DNA of 64,000 nucleotides, from the NCBI RefSeq assembly GCF_020532665.2, contig NZ_JAIWPG020000001.1:1-64000 (forward strand). Reading direction: 5' to 3'. The position numbers and the translations under genes were made by a program. The notes below the pieces were generated by a model that saw only the letters and a program-made list of their open reading frames with translations, searched no databases and was not told where the DNA came from. Origin of the DNA: Lelliottia sp. WAP21. Lineage in GTDB: Bacteria > Pseudomonadota > Gammaproteobacteria > Enterobacterales > Enterobacteriaceae. Below are positions 1 through 8,053 of this stretch, one piece after another; position 1 is the stretch's first letter; each line of letters opens with the position of its first letter.

Positions 1-3000
1 TACTCGCTGGCGGATTTCTCCGCTTTACCTGCAAGCTGCGCCAGGAAATCGTAACGCTTTTGCAGATCCGCCGCGGCATCTTTCCAGAGCTGTTCGGCCA
101 CCTCTGGCTGTTGCGCGTTCAGGCGACGGAAGCGTTGTTCCTGCATCAGCGTCTCTGCGAGGGCATCGGACGGTGGACGGGAGTCCAGAGACAGCGGCAG
201 CTTGCCTTCGTCGGCACGACGAGGATCGAAGCGATACAGCGGCCAGAAACCGGTCGCGGTGAGCTGACGCATCTGATCGTGGCTCAGCGCCAGATCGTAA
301 CCGTGTTCCTCACATGGGCTATAGGCAATAATCAATGATGGCCCCGGATACGCTTCCGCTTCCTGGATGGCTTTCACAGTCTGATTAAGCTGTGCGCCCA
401 GCGAGATTTGCGCGACATAAACATGCCCGTACATCATCATGCTAACGCCCAAATCTTTACGGGCTTTGCGCTTGCCATGTTCACCAAACTTAGTAACCGC
501 ACCCAGCGGAGTGGCTTTTGAAGCCTGACCCCCTGTGTTGGAATAACACTGCGTATCAAGCACCAGGATATTGACGTTTTCAGTCAGGCTGAGCACATGG
601 TCCAGCCCGCCGAATCCGATATCGTAGGCCCAGCCGTCGCCGCCGATAAGCCAGATTGACTTCTCAACCAGGGCATCCGCATCAGTTAACAGCTCTTCAG
701 CACCTTCCACACCGTTAAGCTGCTGGCGTAGCTCAGCGACCTGTTCACGGCGAACCTCCGGCGTGGCGTCATCATAGAGCGCATCGCGCAGCGCAGGCGT
801 GAGTTTATCGGCGAAGGTGTCCAGCAGACGCATCACGCGAGCACGATGCTGATCCACCGTCAGGCGGAAACCAAGACCAAATTCAGCGTTATCCTCAAAG
901 AGCGAGTTAGCCCAGGCCGGTCCGCGTCCATTTGCGTCAGTGGTGTAAGGTGTTGAGGGTAAATTGCCCCCGTAAATGGACGAGCATCCGGTCGCGTTGG
1001 CGATAAGCATCCGGTCTCCATAGAGTTGGGTCAGCAGCTTGATGTAAGGCGTCTCACCGCAGCCAGAACATGCGCCAGAGTATTCAAACAGCGGGGTAAT
1101 CAGCTGGGATGTGCGGATATCAATGCGTTCAAGCTGGGTGCGGTCGATCTCCGGCAAGTTCAGGAAGAAGTCATAATTGACTTTCTCTTCTTCCACGTGC
1201 TCCAGGCGCGACATCATATTGATGGCTTTGATGTCCGGATTTTGTCTGTCTTTTGCCGGGCACACCTCCACGCACAGATTGCAGCCCGTGCAGTCTTCCG
1301 GTGCCACTTGCAAGACATATTTCTGCCCGCGCATGTCGCGGGATTTTACATCCAGAGAGTGCAGACTGGACGGGGCGCTTTCCATTGCATCCGGTGAAAC
1401 CACCTTTGCACGAATGGCCGAGTGAGGGCACGCGGCGACACAATGGTTACATTGCGTACACAGCTCTTCTTTCCAGATGGGGATGGCTTCAGCAATATTG
1501 CGTTTTTCCCAGCGGGTCGTGCCCACCGGCCAGGTGCCGTCCGGCGGCAGAGCAGAGACGGGCAGGGCATCTCCCAGTCCAGCCAGCATCGCGGCAGTGA
1601 CGGTCTTAACGAAGTCCGGTGCTGCGTCAGACACCACCGGCGGTCGATGCGCACTGGCGTCGTTTACATCCTGCAACGGGACTTCAAAGAGCGATTCACG
1701 CGTCAACGCCAGGGCTTGCCAGTTGCGTTCTACCAGCTCCTGACCTTTGCTGCTGTAGCTTTTTGCAATGGCGCCCTGCAGTTCAGCCAGCGCACTGTCC
1801 CCGGGGAGAATCTGTGTTAAATGGAAGAAGGCCATCTGCATAACGGTGTTAATACGCGCTGCCAGACCGCATTCGCGGGCAATTTTGGCCGCGTTAATCA
1901 CATAAAGGCGAGCTTTTTTCTGATTAAGTACGGACTGCACTTCCTGCGGCAGGCGAGACCAGACCTCATCAGCAGAGTAAGGGGTATTGAGCAAAAAGAT
2001 CCCACCCGGCTTCAGACGCTCGGCCATTTGATACTTGTCGATAAACTGTAGCTGGTGACATCCCACAAAATCTGCGCTTGAGATCAGGTACGCAGAGCGG
2101 ATAGGGTGTTCGCTGACGCGCAGATGAGAAACCGTCAGGCCACCGGCTTTTTTCGAGTCATAGACGAAATAGCCCTGGGCATACCAGGGTGTCGAATTCC
2201 CGATAATCTTAATGTTGTTTTTGGTGGCAGAGACGCTGCCGTCACTGCCCAGACCGTAGAACAAGGCTTCGAGCTTCGCTTTAGAGGGCAGCGTATTTTC
2301 CGGGAGAGGAAGAGAAAGGTGAGTTACGTCGTCATAAATGCCCACCGTAAAGCGGGGCTTGGGTTTGGCTTCACTTAACGCATTAAATACGGCCAGAACA
2401 CACTCCGGCCCAAATTCTTTGGAAGATAAACCGTAACGACCGCCGATAACGCGAGGTAACGTTTCACGCTCACCGTGATTAAAGGCCTCCGCGAGCGCCG
2501 TCATGACGTCCAGATAGAGCGGCTCAGCCTGGGCGCCAGGTTCTTTCGTGCGATCGAGCACTGCCACGCTGCGTGCCGTTTCCGGCAGTACAGCGAGCAA
2601 ATGTGTTGCTGAGAATGGGCGGTAGAGACGGACTTTCAGCAGGCCAACTTTTTCGCCCCGGGCGAGCAGTTCATCGACAACTTCTTCACAGGTCCCGATG
2701 GCAGAACCCATTAAAACAATAACGCGCTCGGCTTGCGGGTGGCCGTAGTATTCAAACGGTTTATATTCACGTCCGGTTGCCGCCGCAAAATCATTCATTG
2801 CCTGTTCAACATGATCGTAAACCGCGTCGTACCACGGGTTGGTCGCTTCCCGAGACTGGAAATAGGTGTCCGGATTTGCTGAGGTACCGCGAATGATCGG
2901 ATGGTCCGGGTTAAGCGCCCGGGCACGGTGTGCATCAATGTCAGCCTGAGGGAGCAATTGACGAATTGTGTCATCACTGAGTGGAACGATCTTATTAATT

Positions 3001-3524
3001 TCGTGCGAGGTACGGAACCCATCAAAGAAATGGATGAAGGGCACGCGGCTTTTCAGGGTCGCAATATGCGAGACGAGCGCAAAATCCTGTGCTTCCTGCA
3101 CGCTACTGGCGCAGAGCATGGCGCACCCCGTCTGGCGAACCGCCATCACGTCGGAGTGATCGCCGAAAATCGACAGGGCGTGGGTCGCTACGGTCCGCGC
3201 CGCCACATGCAGAACAAAAGGCGTGAGCTGTCCGGCGAGTTTATAGAGCGTCGGTATCATCAGCAGAAGGCCTTGCGATGAGGTGAACGACGTAGAAAGC
3301 GCCCCCGTCTGTAACGCGCCGTGAACGGTGGCGATAGCCCCCGCTTCGGACTGCATTTCCACCACACGCGGAATATCACCCCACACGTTTTTCAGCCCAT
3401 TACCAGCCCAGGCATCGGCCTGTTCAGCCATTGTCGAACTTGGCGTAATGGGGTAAATGGCGATAACTTCGCTGGTTCGGAACGCCACGGACGCGACTGC
3501 ACCATTACCGTCAATCGTTTGCAT
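1..3524 (-). CDS. nifJ: Pyruvate:flavodoxin (ferredoxin) oxidoreductase, reaching the window edge
   Basis: Homodimeric thiamine-diphosphate and iron-sulfur enzyme that oxidises pyruvate to acetyl-CoA and CO2 and reduces flavodoxin or ferredoxin in the cytoplasm; the E. coli counterpart is YdbK. Translation from the ATG at 3524 begins MQTIDGNGAVASVAF and runs open for 1,174 codons, the length I recall for the family. The last complete codon is GAG at 3-5, and bases 1-2 give TA on the coding strand, so the stop codon is probably split by the window edge. Two ferredoxin-type [4Fe-4S] motifs, CTQCNHCVAACP (about residue 686) and CTGCNLCVEVCP (about 745), precede CSGCGETPY (about 815), which binds the third cluster, and the C-terminal TPP-binding domain with GGDGWAYDIGFGG. 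The gene is monocistronic here and diverges from ydbJ across 516 bp. Confidence 0.95.
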   Translation of the reverse strand, partial: MQTIDGNGAVASVAFRTSEVIAIYPITPSSTMAEQADAWAGNGLKNVWGDIPRVVEMQSEAGAIATVHGALQTGALSTSFTSSQGLLLMIPTLYKLAGQLTPFVLHVAARTVATHALSIFGDHSDVMAVRQTGCAMLCASSVQEAQDFALVSHIATLKSRVPFIHFFDGFRTSHEINKIVPLSDDTIRQLLPQADIDAHRARALNPDHPIIRGTSANPDTYFQSREATNPWYDAVYDHVEQAMNDFAAATGREYKPFEYYGHPQAERVIVLMGSAIGTCEEVVDELLARGEKVGLLKVRLYRPFSATHLLAVLPETARSVAVLDRTKEPGAQAEPLYLDVMTALAEAFNHGERETLPRVIGGRYGLSSKEFGPECVLAVFNALSEAKPKPRFTVGIYDDVTHLSLPLPENTLPSKAKLEALFYGLGSDGSVSATKNNIKIIGNSTPWYAQGYFVYDSKKAGGLTVSHLRVSEHPIRSAYLISSADFVGCHQLQFIDKYQMAERLKPGGIFLLNTPYSADEVWSRLPQEVQSVLNQKKARLYVINAAKIARECGLAARINTVMQMAFFHLTQILPGDSALAELQGAIAKSYSSKGQELVERNWQALALTRESLFEVPLQDVNDASAHRPPVVSDAAPDFVKTVTAAMLAGLGDALPVSALPPDGTWPVGTTRWEKRNIAEAIPIWKEELCTQCNHCVAACPHSAIRAKVVSPDAMESAPSSLHSLDVKSRDMRGQKYVLQVAPEDCTGCNLCVEVCPAKDRQNPDIKAINMMSRLEHVEEEKVNYDFFLNLPEIDRTQLERIDIRTSQLITPLFEYSGACSGCGETPYIKLLTQLYGDRMLIANATGCSSIYGGNLPSTPYTTDANGRGPAWANSLFEDNAEFGLGFRLTVDQHRARVMRLLDTFADKLTPALRDALYDDATPEVRREQVAELRQQLNGVEGAEELLTDADALVEKSIWLIGGDGWAYDIGFGGLDHVLSLTENVNILVLDTQCYSNTGGQASKATPLGAVTKFGEHGKRKARKDLGVSMMMYGHVYVAQISLGAQLNQTVKAIQEAEAYPGPSLIIAYSPCEEHGYDLALSHDQMRQLTATGFWPLYRFDPRRADEGKLPLSLDSRPPSDALAETLMQEQRFRRLNAQQPEVAEQLWKDAAADLQKRYDFLAQLAGKAEKSASE

Positions 3525-4040
3525 ATGACAACACCCTTACATTGCGCAAAAAGAGGGACCCGCATAAAAGCGGCGAGCCCTGATAGTTATACCCTTATTT
3601 TAGCAAAGGTCTGGTTTTACGATTTTCGCTTTTGTGTCCTTCCATTTCAGAACATCCATGAATAGATCAACCATTTAGCAAAAAAATAAGATCGAGCGAT
3701 CGCTGTAGAAAATTTCTGCAGAATTTTTTTCATATTTTTTAAATGGCTTTAAAACAGAGTGCTATTGATGTGTGCATTTGATTAACATTAATTAAACAAT
3801 TCATTATATCGTTTTAGTTTTAGTTTTTATGAAGACCAAAGATTTTGTTGATTGAGAGGGAAAAAGGGGATTGTAAGGGATAAACGTTGGCGTCACTGTG
3901 GCCTGACCGCAGTTTATGCAATTCCTTAAAAATCGCGACAAAATGTGAATGAGGCGCATAAATACGCGGATACACTCTCGACGCGACGGCCTGGGGTGCC
4001 TATTATGCATAGGTTTCGCAAATATAATGGGGAAGAGAGA
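3525..4040. other. Intergenic region between nifJ and ydbJ, no gene seen
   Basis: This stretch of 516 bases is AT-rich in its middle and holds the divergent promoters of nifJ and ydbJ. I see no convincing coding sequence. The most distinct element is a near-perfect 19-bp palindrome at 3703-3721 (CTGTAGAAAATTTCTGCAG) followed by a T-rich run. It could be an operator or a small hairpin, and no regulator can be named from its sequence. Confidence 0.5.
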
Positions 4041-4307
4041 ATGCGCGCAGCGTTTTGGGTAGGGTGTGCGGCGTTGTTGCTGTCAGCATGCAGCAATGAA
4101 CCTGTTCAGCAGGCAACCGCGGCACATGTTTCGCCAGGTATGAAAGCGGCCATGTCAAATTCCGGACAGGCAAGCTGTGCCATGGTCGGCGGTTCACTTT
4201 CAGTGGCACGTCAGCTTGATGGTTCTGCCATTGGCATGTGCGCTTTGCCAAACGGCAAACGCTGTAGTGAACAGTCACTTGCCGTAGGTACATGCGGAAA
4301 TTACTGA
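4041..4307 (+). CDS. ydbJ: DUF333 lipoprotein YdbJ
   Basis: Small predicted lipoprotein of 88 residues. The start at 4041 is chosen because GGAAGAGAG lies just upstream and because the protein then opens with a classic lipoprotein signal, MRAAFWVGCAALLLSACS, with lipobox LSAC and the acylated Cys at residue 17. The mature part carries the DUF333 hallmarks: a G-M-x-N-like segment, CAMVGGSLSVARQLDG and a closing run of conserved cysteines (CALPNGKRCSE and TCGNY). The molecular role is unknown; the family is sometimes labelled hemolysin-like on weak grounds. Its TGA stop abuts the TAA of the convergent hslJ gene with no base between, and the same nifJ-ydbJ-hslJ neighbourhood exists in E. coli. 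Confidence 0.85.
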   Translation: MRAAFWVGCAALLLSACSNEPVQQATAAHVSPGMKAAMSNSGQASCAMVGGSLSVARQLDGSAIGMCALPNGKRCSEQSLAVGTCGNY

Positions 4308-4721
4308 TTATTCAGCGCGTTTAAACATCAGCGTTTTATCGGCAGTCGCCAGCGTTAACTGATCTGCGGTCAAATCGACCTGCGCCCCTGCGCGTAGCAT
4401 GTCGCCAATGGACTGATCCAGTTCGTTTAACTGTGGCTCGGCACAAAGCTTACGCGTCATCGCCATGGATTTAACGCGCAGTTCGCCCTCTGACAGTTTC
4501 CCGGCGCCGTTGAAACGGTTACACATGACGCCGGACACGGCCATTTTTTCACCGAAGGTGATTTCCGGCGACGGAGTGGCAGGTTTCACGGCTGTGCCAT
4601 TCACGGTTTCGAGCACAAAGCGGTGGCCCTGGAGTTGCTCCGGCTGAACGGAAGCTTTACCAGGATTGACACACCCGGTCAGTGCCAGGCTCCAAAGGGT
4701 TAACGCGACAAGCTTTTTCAT
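4308..4721 (-). CDS. hslJ: Heat-shock lipoprotein HslJ (META domain)
   Basis: Outer-membrane-associated META-domain lipoprotein linked in E. coli to heat shock and novobiocin tolerance. The start MKKLVALTLWSLALTGC at 4721 gives a lipobox (LTGC) and 137 residues, close to the E. coli protein; an ATG 12 bases upstream adds MRRK but is less typical. The META domain follows with HRFVLETVNG, PEITFGEKMAVSGVMCNRFNG, KSMAMTRKLCAEPQLNELD and the closing DQLTLATADKTLMFKR. It is convergent with ydbJ. In E. coli ldhA follows, whereas here the cytochrome oxidase operon does, so synteny breaks at this point. Confidence 0.9.
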   Translation of the reverse strand: MKKLVALTLWSLALTGCVNPGKASVQPEQLQGHRFVLETVNGTAVKPATPSPEITFGEKMAVSGVMCNRFNGAGKLSEGELRVKSMAMTRKLCAEPQLNELDQSIGDMLRAGAQVDLTADQLTLATADKTLMFKRAE

Positions 4722-4849
4722 CTTTCTTCTCAAACGATAAATATGGTGAATCTTTATTAAGATTCTAACCCTACGCCGATCGCTGTCATTGGAGTTTATC
4801 TGAAAGTGCGAGAGGAAGCCGGGCAGCGCAAAATGCTACCCGGAAGCCA

Positions 4850-4978
4850 TCAGTGTGCTTTAAATCCCGCTGCCGTCATGAGCAGACGAAAAACCATCCC
4901 CACAGCGGCCAGCGCCAGCACGCTGCCACCCCAAAGAATGACCAGCCACATCAGGCGTTTCCAGAAAGGTTGTTGCAT
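4850..4978 (-). CDS. DUF2474 small membrane subunit of the bd-type oxidase
   Basis: A 42-residue protein with one predicted transmembrane helix: MQQPFWKRLMWLVILW followed by GGSVLALAAVGMVFRLLM and a short polar tail. Its ATG overlaps the TGA of the preceding subunit II gene in a TGATG junction, so the two are translationally coupled. DUF2474 proteins commonly end cydAB/cioAB operons and occupy the genomic position of the CydX/CbdX single-helix subunits that stabilise bd oxidases. That this one has the same structural role is an inference from size, topology and position. Longer in-frame starts exist upstream but lie inside the subunit II gene and are less plausible. Confidence 0.8.
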   Translation of the reverse strand: MQQPFWKRLMWLVILWGGSVLALAAVGMVFRLLMTAAGFKAH

Positions 4979-5988
4979 CAATGATAACCCTCCCCATGCT
5001 GGACTTTTCCGCGGAACACGTAATAACTCCAGAAGGTGTACACCAGAATAATGGGAATAATCAGCAGCGCGCCGACCAGCATAAAGCCCTGACTCTGTGG
5101 AGGCGCAGCGGCCTGCCACAGCGTGATGGATGGCGGAATGATATGCGGCCAGATGCTGATGCCCAGCCCGCTAAAGCCGAGGAAAATGAGGCCCAGCGTC
5201 AAGACGAAGGCCAGATTATGACTCCGAACGTTGTTGAGCGTTTTCCACAGTGTAAAACTCAGCGCAATGACCAGAACGGGCACGGGCAGCAGGAAGAATA
5301 AGTTCGGCAGGCTAAACCAGCGGGTGGCAATCAGGGGATGCGCCAGCGGCGTCCACAGGCTGATTAATCCCATGACGACTAACAGTATTACCAGCAGAGG
5401 TTTTGAAATTTTTCTCATCCGCGTCTGGAGCGGATCCTCGCTTTTCATCACCAGCCATGTGGCACCCAGCAGGGCATAAGCTACCGTCAGACCGATACCG
5501 CAGAACAGATTAAAGAGTGTGAACCAGTCGAAAGGGCCACCGCTGTATGTGCGTCCGGTCACGGAAAAACCGTTGATGAAGGCGCCCACAACCACACCCT
5601 GCGAGAAGGTCGCAAGCACCGAGCCGCCGATAAAGGCTTTGTCCCAGAAAGGGCGATGTGCCGGAGTGGCTTTAAAGCGAAATTCAAATGCCACGCCGCG
5701 AAATATAAGCCCGATCAACATTAATGTCAGGGGGATGGTCAGCGCATCAATGATGACCGCATAGGCCAGTGGAAATGCGCCAAACAATGCGGCCCCACCC
5801 AGCACCAGCCAGGTTTCGTTGCCGTCCCATACCGGGGCAACGCTGTTTACCATGACGTCGCGGTCTTGCGCATCCTTCGTCAGGGGGAACAATATACCGA
5901 TCCCCAGATCGAAACCGTCCATCACGATATACATCAGCGTAGCGAAGACGATGATTACAAACCAGATGAGGGAAAGATCAATACCCAT
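4978..5988 (-). CDS. cioB: Cytochrome bd-type quinol oxidase subunit II (CioB/CydB family)
   Basis: Integral membrane subunit II of a bd-type ubiquinol oxidase, 336 residues with about eight or nine helices. It opens MGIDLSLIWFVIIVFATLMY and contains the CydB signature region MDGFDLGIGILFP and DGNETWLVLGGAALFGAFP, and it ends in HGEGYH. The length is shorter than the roughly 379 residues of E. coli CydB and fits the CioB class. The ATG overlaps the TAA of subunit I by one base (TAATG), and its own stop overlaps the DUF2474 gene, giving a tightly coupled three-gene operon. Together with subunit I it would reduce oxygen to water at the inner membrane without pumping protons. Confidence 0.9.
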   Translation of the reverse strand: MGIDLSLIWFVIIVFATLMYIVMDGFDLGIGILFPLTKDAQDRDVMVNSVAPVWDGNETWLVLGGAALFGAFPLAYAVIIDALTIPLTLMLIGLIFRGVAFEFRFKATPAHRPFWDKAFIGGSVLATFSQGVVVGAFINGFSVTGRTYSGGPFDWFTLFNLFCGIGLTVAYALLGATWLVMKSEDPLQTRMRKISKPLLVILLVVMGLISLWTPLAHPLIATRWFSLPNLFFLLPVPVLVIALSFTLWKTLNNVRSHNLAFVLTLGLIFLGFSGLGISIWPHIIPPSITLWQAAAPPQSQGFMLVGALLIIPIILVYTFWSYYVFRGKVQHGEGYH

Positions 5989-7394
5989 TAGTGTTTCTCC
6001 CGGGTGGTAAAATCGGTGTCTGCGGCAGAAAGCGGACGAGCAGGGCGGCCATCTTCTTCGGTGGCGTACGACTCATGTTCCTCAGGGCCTTTTTTAATGA
6101 GCCTGACCATGTAGCTGTAACCCACGCCAAACACTGAGGTATACACCACGATAAAGGCCAGCAAACTGACGCTCATCTGCAGATCGCCGTGTGCAGAGAC
6201 GGCATCTCTGGTGCGCTGTAGCCCATAAACGACCCAAGGCTGACGGCCAACTTCGGTCGTCACCCAGCCCGCGAGAATGGCAATTAATCCTGCCGGGCCC
6301 ATGAGCAGAGCAAACCACAGGAACGGACGTGAGGTATAAATTCGTTGCTTATAGCGTAACCACAATGCCACCACGCCCAGCAGCATCATGAGCAGGCCAA
6401 GTGCCACCATGATGCGGAAAGACCAGAAGACGATGGTAGAGTTTGGTCGATCCTCTTTCGGGAACTCTTTCAGCGCCGGAACTTGCTTGTCCAGACTGTG
6501 GGTGAGGATCAGGCTGCCCAGCGCGGGGATCTCAAGACCGAAGCGGGTGCGTTCTTGTTCCATGTCCGGCCAGCCGAAGAGTAATAGCGGTGTCGGCTCG
6601 CCGGGTGGATTTTCCCAGTGTCCTTCGATTGCGGCAATTTTCGCGGGCTGATGCTCTAACGTATTCAGGCCATGCATATCACCGACCAGCGCCTGTACAG
6701 GCGCGACAATCAGCGTCATCCACAATGCCATCGAGAACATTGTCTTGATTGCCGGGTTCTTATTACCACGCAGCAAATGCCAGGCCGCAGACGCGCCCAC
6801 AAAGAGTGCGCTACTTAAAAACGCGGCAATGGACATATGGAACAGGCGATACGGGAAGGAGGGGTTAAACACCACGGCAAACCAGTCAACCGGTACCACG
6901 ACACCGTTGATGATTTCATGCCCCTGTGGGGTTTGCATCCAGCTGTTCGATGCCAGAATCCAGAAGGTTGAGATAATGGTACCCAGCGCGACCATACAGG
7001 TTGAGAAAAAGTGCAGCCCGGGGCCGACCTTATTCCAGCCAAATAACATGACGCCGAGGAAACCCGCTTCCAGGAAGAAGGCGGTCAATACTTCGTAGGT
7101 CAGCAGGGGGCCGGTGATGCTGCCCGCAAACTGTGAGAATCCACTCCAGTTTGTGCCGAACTGATACGCCATGACCAGTCCTGATACCACGCCCATCCCA
7201 AAATTGACGGCGAAGATTTTTGACCAGAAGTGGTAGAGCGAACGCCAGACAGGGTTTTTCGTCTTGAGCCACAAACCTTCAAGCACGGCGAGGTAGCTGG
7301 CAAGACCGATAGTGATTGCCGGGAAAATGATGTGAAAGGACACAGTAAAGGCAAACTGTATCCTTGCTAAATGGAACGCATCTAAACCAAACAT
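5988..7394 (-). CDS. cioA: Cytochrome bd-type quinol oxidase subunit I, cyanide-insensitive (CioA) class
   Basis: Haem-bearing catalytic subunit of a bd-type quinol oxidase, 468 residues. The start at 7394 is supported by GAGG seven bases upstream and by the family-typical N-terminus MFGLDAFHLARIQFAF; an in-frame codon 18 bases further up lacks a good ribosome site. Expected haem ligands are visible: the early His in DAFHLAR or VSFHIIFPA, the His in YRLFHMSIA, and the Met in GDLQMSVSLL. GRQPW is present in VTTEVGRQPWVVYG. The quinol-binding loop is short compared with E. coli CydA (522 residues), which is the mark of the cyanide-insensitive CioA group. A respiratory oxidase additional to the housekeeping bo3 and bd enzymes is inferred. 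Its promoter lies upstream of 7394. Confidence 0.9.
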   Translation of the reverse strand: MFGLDAFHLARIQFAFTVSFHIIFPAITIGLASYLAVLEGLWLKTKNPVWRSLYHFWSKIFAVNFGMGVVSGLVMAYQFGTNWSGFSQFAGSITGPLLTYEVLTAFFLEAGFLGVMLFGWNKVGPGLHFFSTCMVALGTIISTFWILASNSWMQTPQGHEIINGVVVPVDWFAVVFNPSFPYRLFHMSIAAFLSSALFVGASAAWHLLRGNKNPAIKTMFSMALWMTLIVAPVQALVGDMHGLNTLEHQPAKIAAIEGHWENPPGEPTPLLLFGWPDMEQERTRFGLEIPALGSLILTHSLDKQVPALKEFPKEDRPNSTIVFWSFRIMVALGLLMMLLGVVALWLRYKQRIYTSRPFLWFALLMGPAGLIAILAGWVTTEVGRQPWVVYGLQRTRDAVSAHGDLQMSVSLLAFIVVYTSVFGVGYSYMVRLIKKGPEEHESYATEEDGRPARPLSAADTDFTTREKH

Positions 7395-7494
7395 GTACAG
7401 CCTCAATGTCAATCGATGTGCTTTTATAGTATAGGGCGCACAATCGAACTATCAGACGCAGAAACGTGAAATTTAGCTATAACAGTTGGTTGAT

Positions 7495-7523
7495 TTGGCT
7501 AAAAACAGAGGTTCTGTTATACT
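7495..7523 (+). promoter_or_regulatory. Sigma-70-type promoter for the zinc-ribbon microprotein
   Basis: TTGGCT at 7495-7500 and TATACT at 7518-7523 are separated by exactly 17 bases, a near-consensus sigma-70 promoter pointing rightwards. The next start codon in that direction is at 7804, so transcription would give a leader of about 275 bases. Confidence 0.6.
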
Positions 7524-7529
7524 TAACAT

Positions 7530-7803
7530 GCGTGGCGAACTTTCAACGTTATGATTCTAAAAAAATTATTTTTATGAATATTATTTATTAAATGACTTGC
7601 GCGTTCGATTTAAACATGCGTTAATGGCTCTTCGGTTTGAATGCCAAAAAATATCTGACACCGTTTCTTAAAGCAATCTCATCACGTTGTGCCTCTCCGC
7701 AGCCTCTTGGGTCTTTTCTTTACATTCTGATTAGTTTTGTCTCAGACCAATATTGCCTTAAAGGCCCATTTGTTAATGACGTTTTTTTACGTCAGGAGAA
7801 TCT
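7530..7803 (+). other. Long untranslated leader before the zinc-ribbon microprotein
   Basis: About 270 bases between the predicted promoter and the ATG at 7804 hold no plausible gene. The stretch is AT-rich early on and contains a small stem around GACG and CGTC immediately before the ribosome-binding site CAGGAG. Cold-shock transcripts of the cspA type carry leaders of comparable kind, and the downstream product resembles E. coli cold-shock microproteins, so a temperature-responsive leader is possible. I could not find a clear match to the cold-box motif. Confidence 0.35.
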
Positions 7804-7989
7804 ATGATTTCTTATATCCATTTTCGTTGCCCATGCTGTCATGGCTCGCAGTACCGTACCTCTATTTTTGATGTGTCTGAAAAAAACCCACATGGCGCGA
7901 AATGCATCTTCTGCAAATCCTCCATGGTGACACTCGATCATCTGGCCGGTGCGTCAATCGCGCAGTCTTCAGTGCAGCAACAAGCATAA
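7804..7989 (+). CDS. YmcF/YnfQ-like zinc-ribbon microprotein
   Basis: A 61-residue protein opening MISYIHFRCPCCHGSQYRTS, with a second cysteine pair in GAKCIFCKSSMV. The two CxxC knuckles about 25 residues apart form a probable zinc ribbon. The sequence resembles what I recall of YmcF and YnfQ, small E. coli proteins discovered by proteomics of cold-shocked cells. The ribosome site CAGGAG sits six bases before the ATG. In E. coli those genes lie near csp genes; here none is adjacent and the gene has its own promoter. The biochemical role is unknown; RNA or nucleic-acid binding is a reasonable guess for a zinc ribbon. Confidence 0.75.
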   Translation: MISYIHFRCPCCHGSQYRTSIFDVSEKNPHGAKCIFCKSSMVTLDHLAGASIAQSSVQQQA

Positions 7990-8053
7990 CAGTTCTAAAA
8001 AAAGGTTAATTTTCTCCGGCTGATATACACTGTCGCAAAGCCTGGAGAAAACG

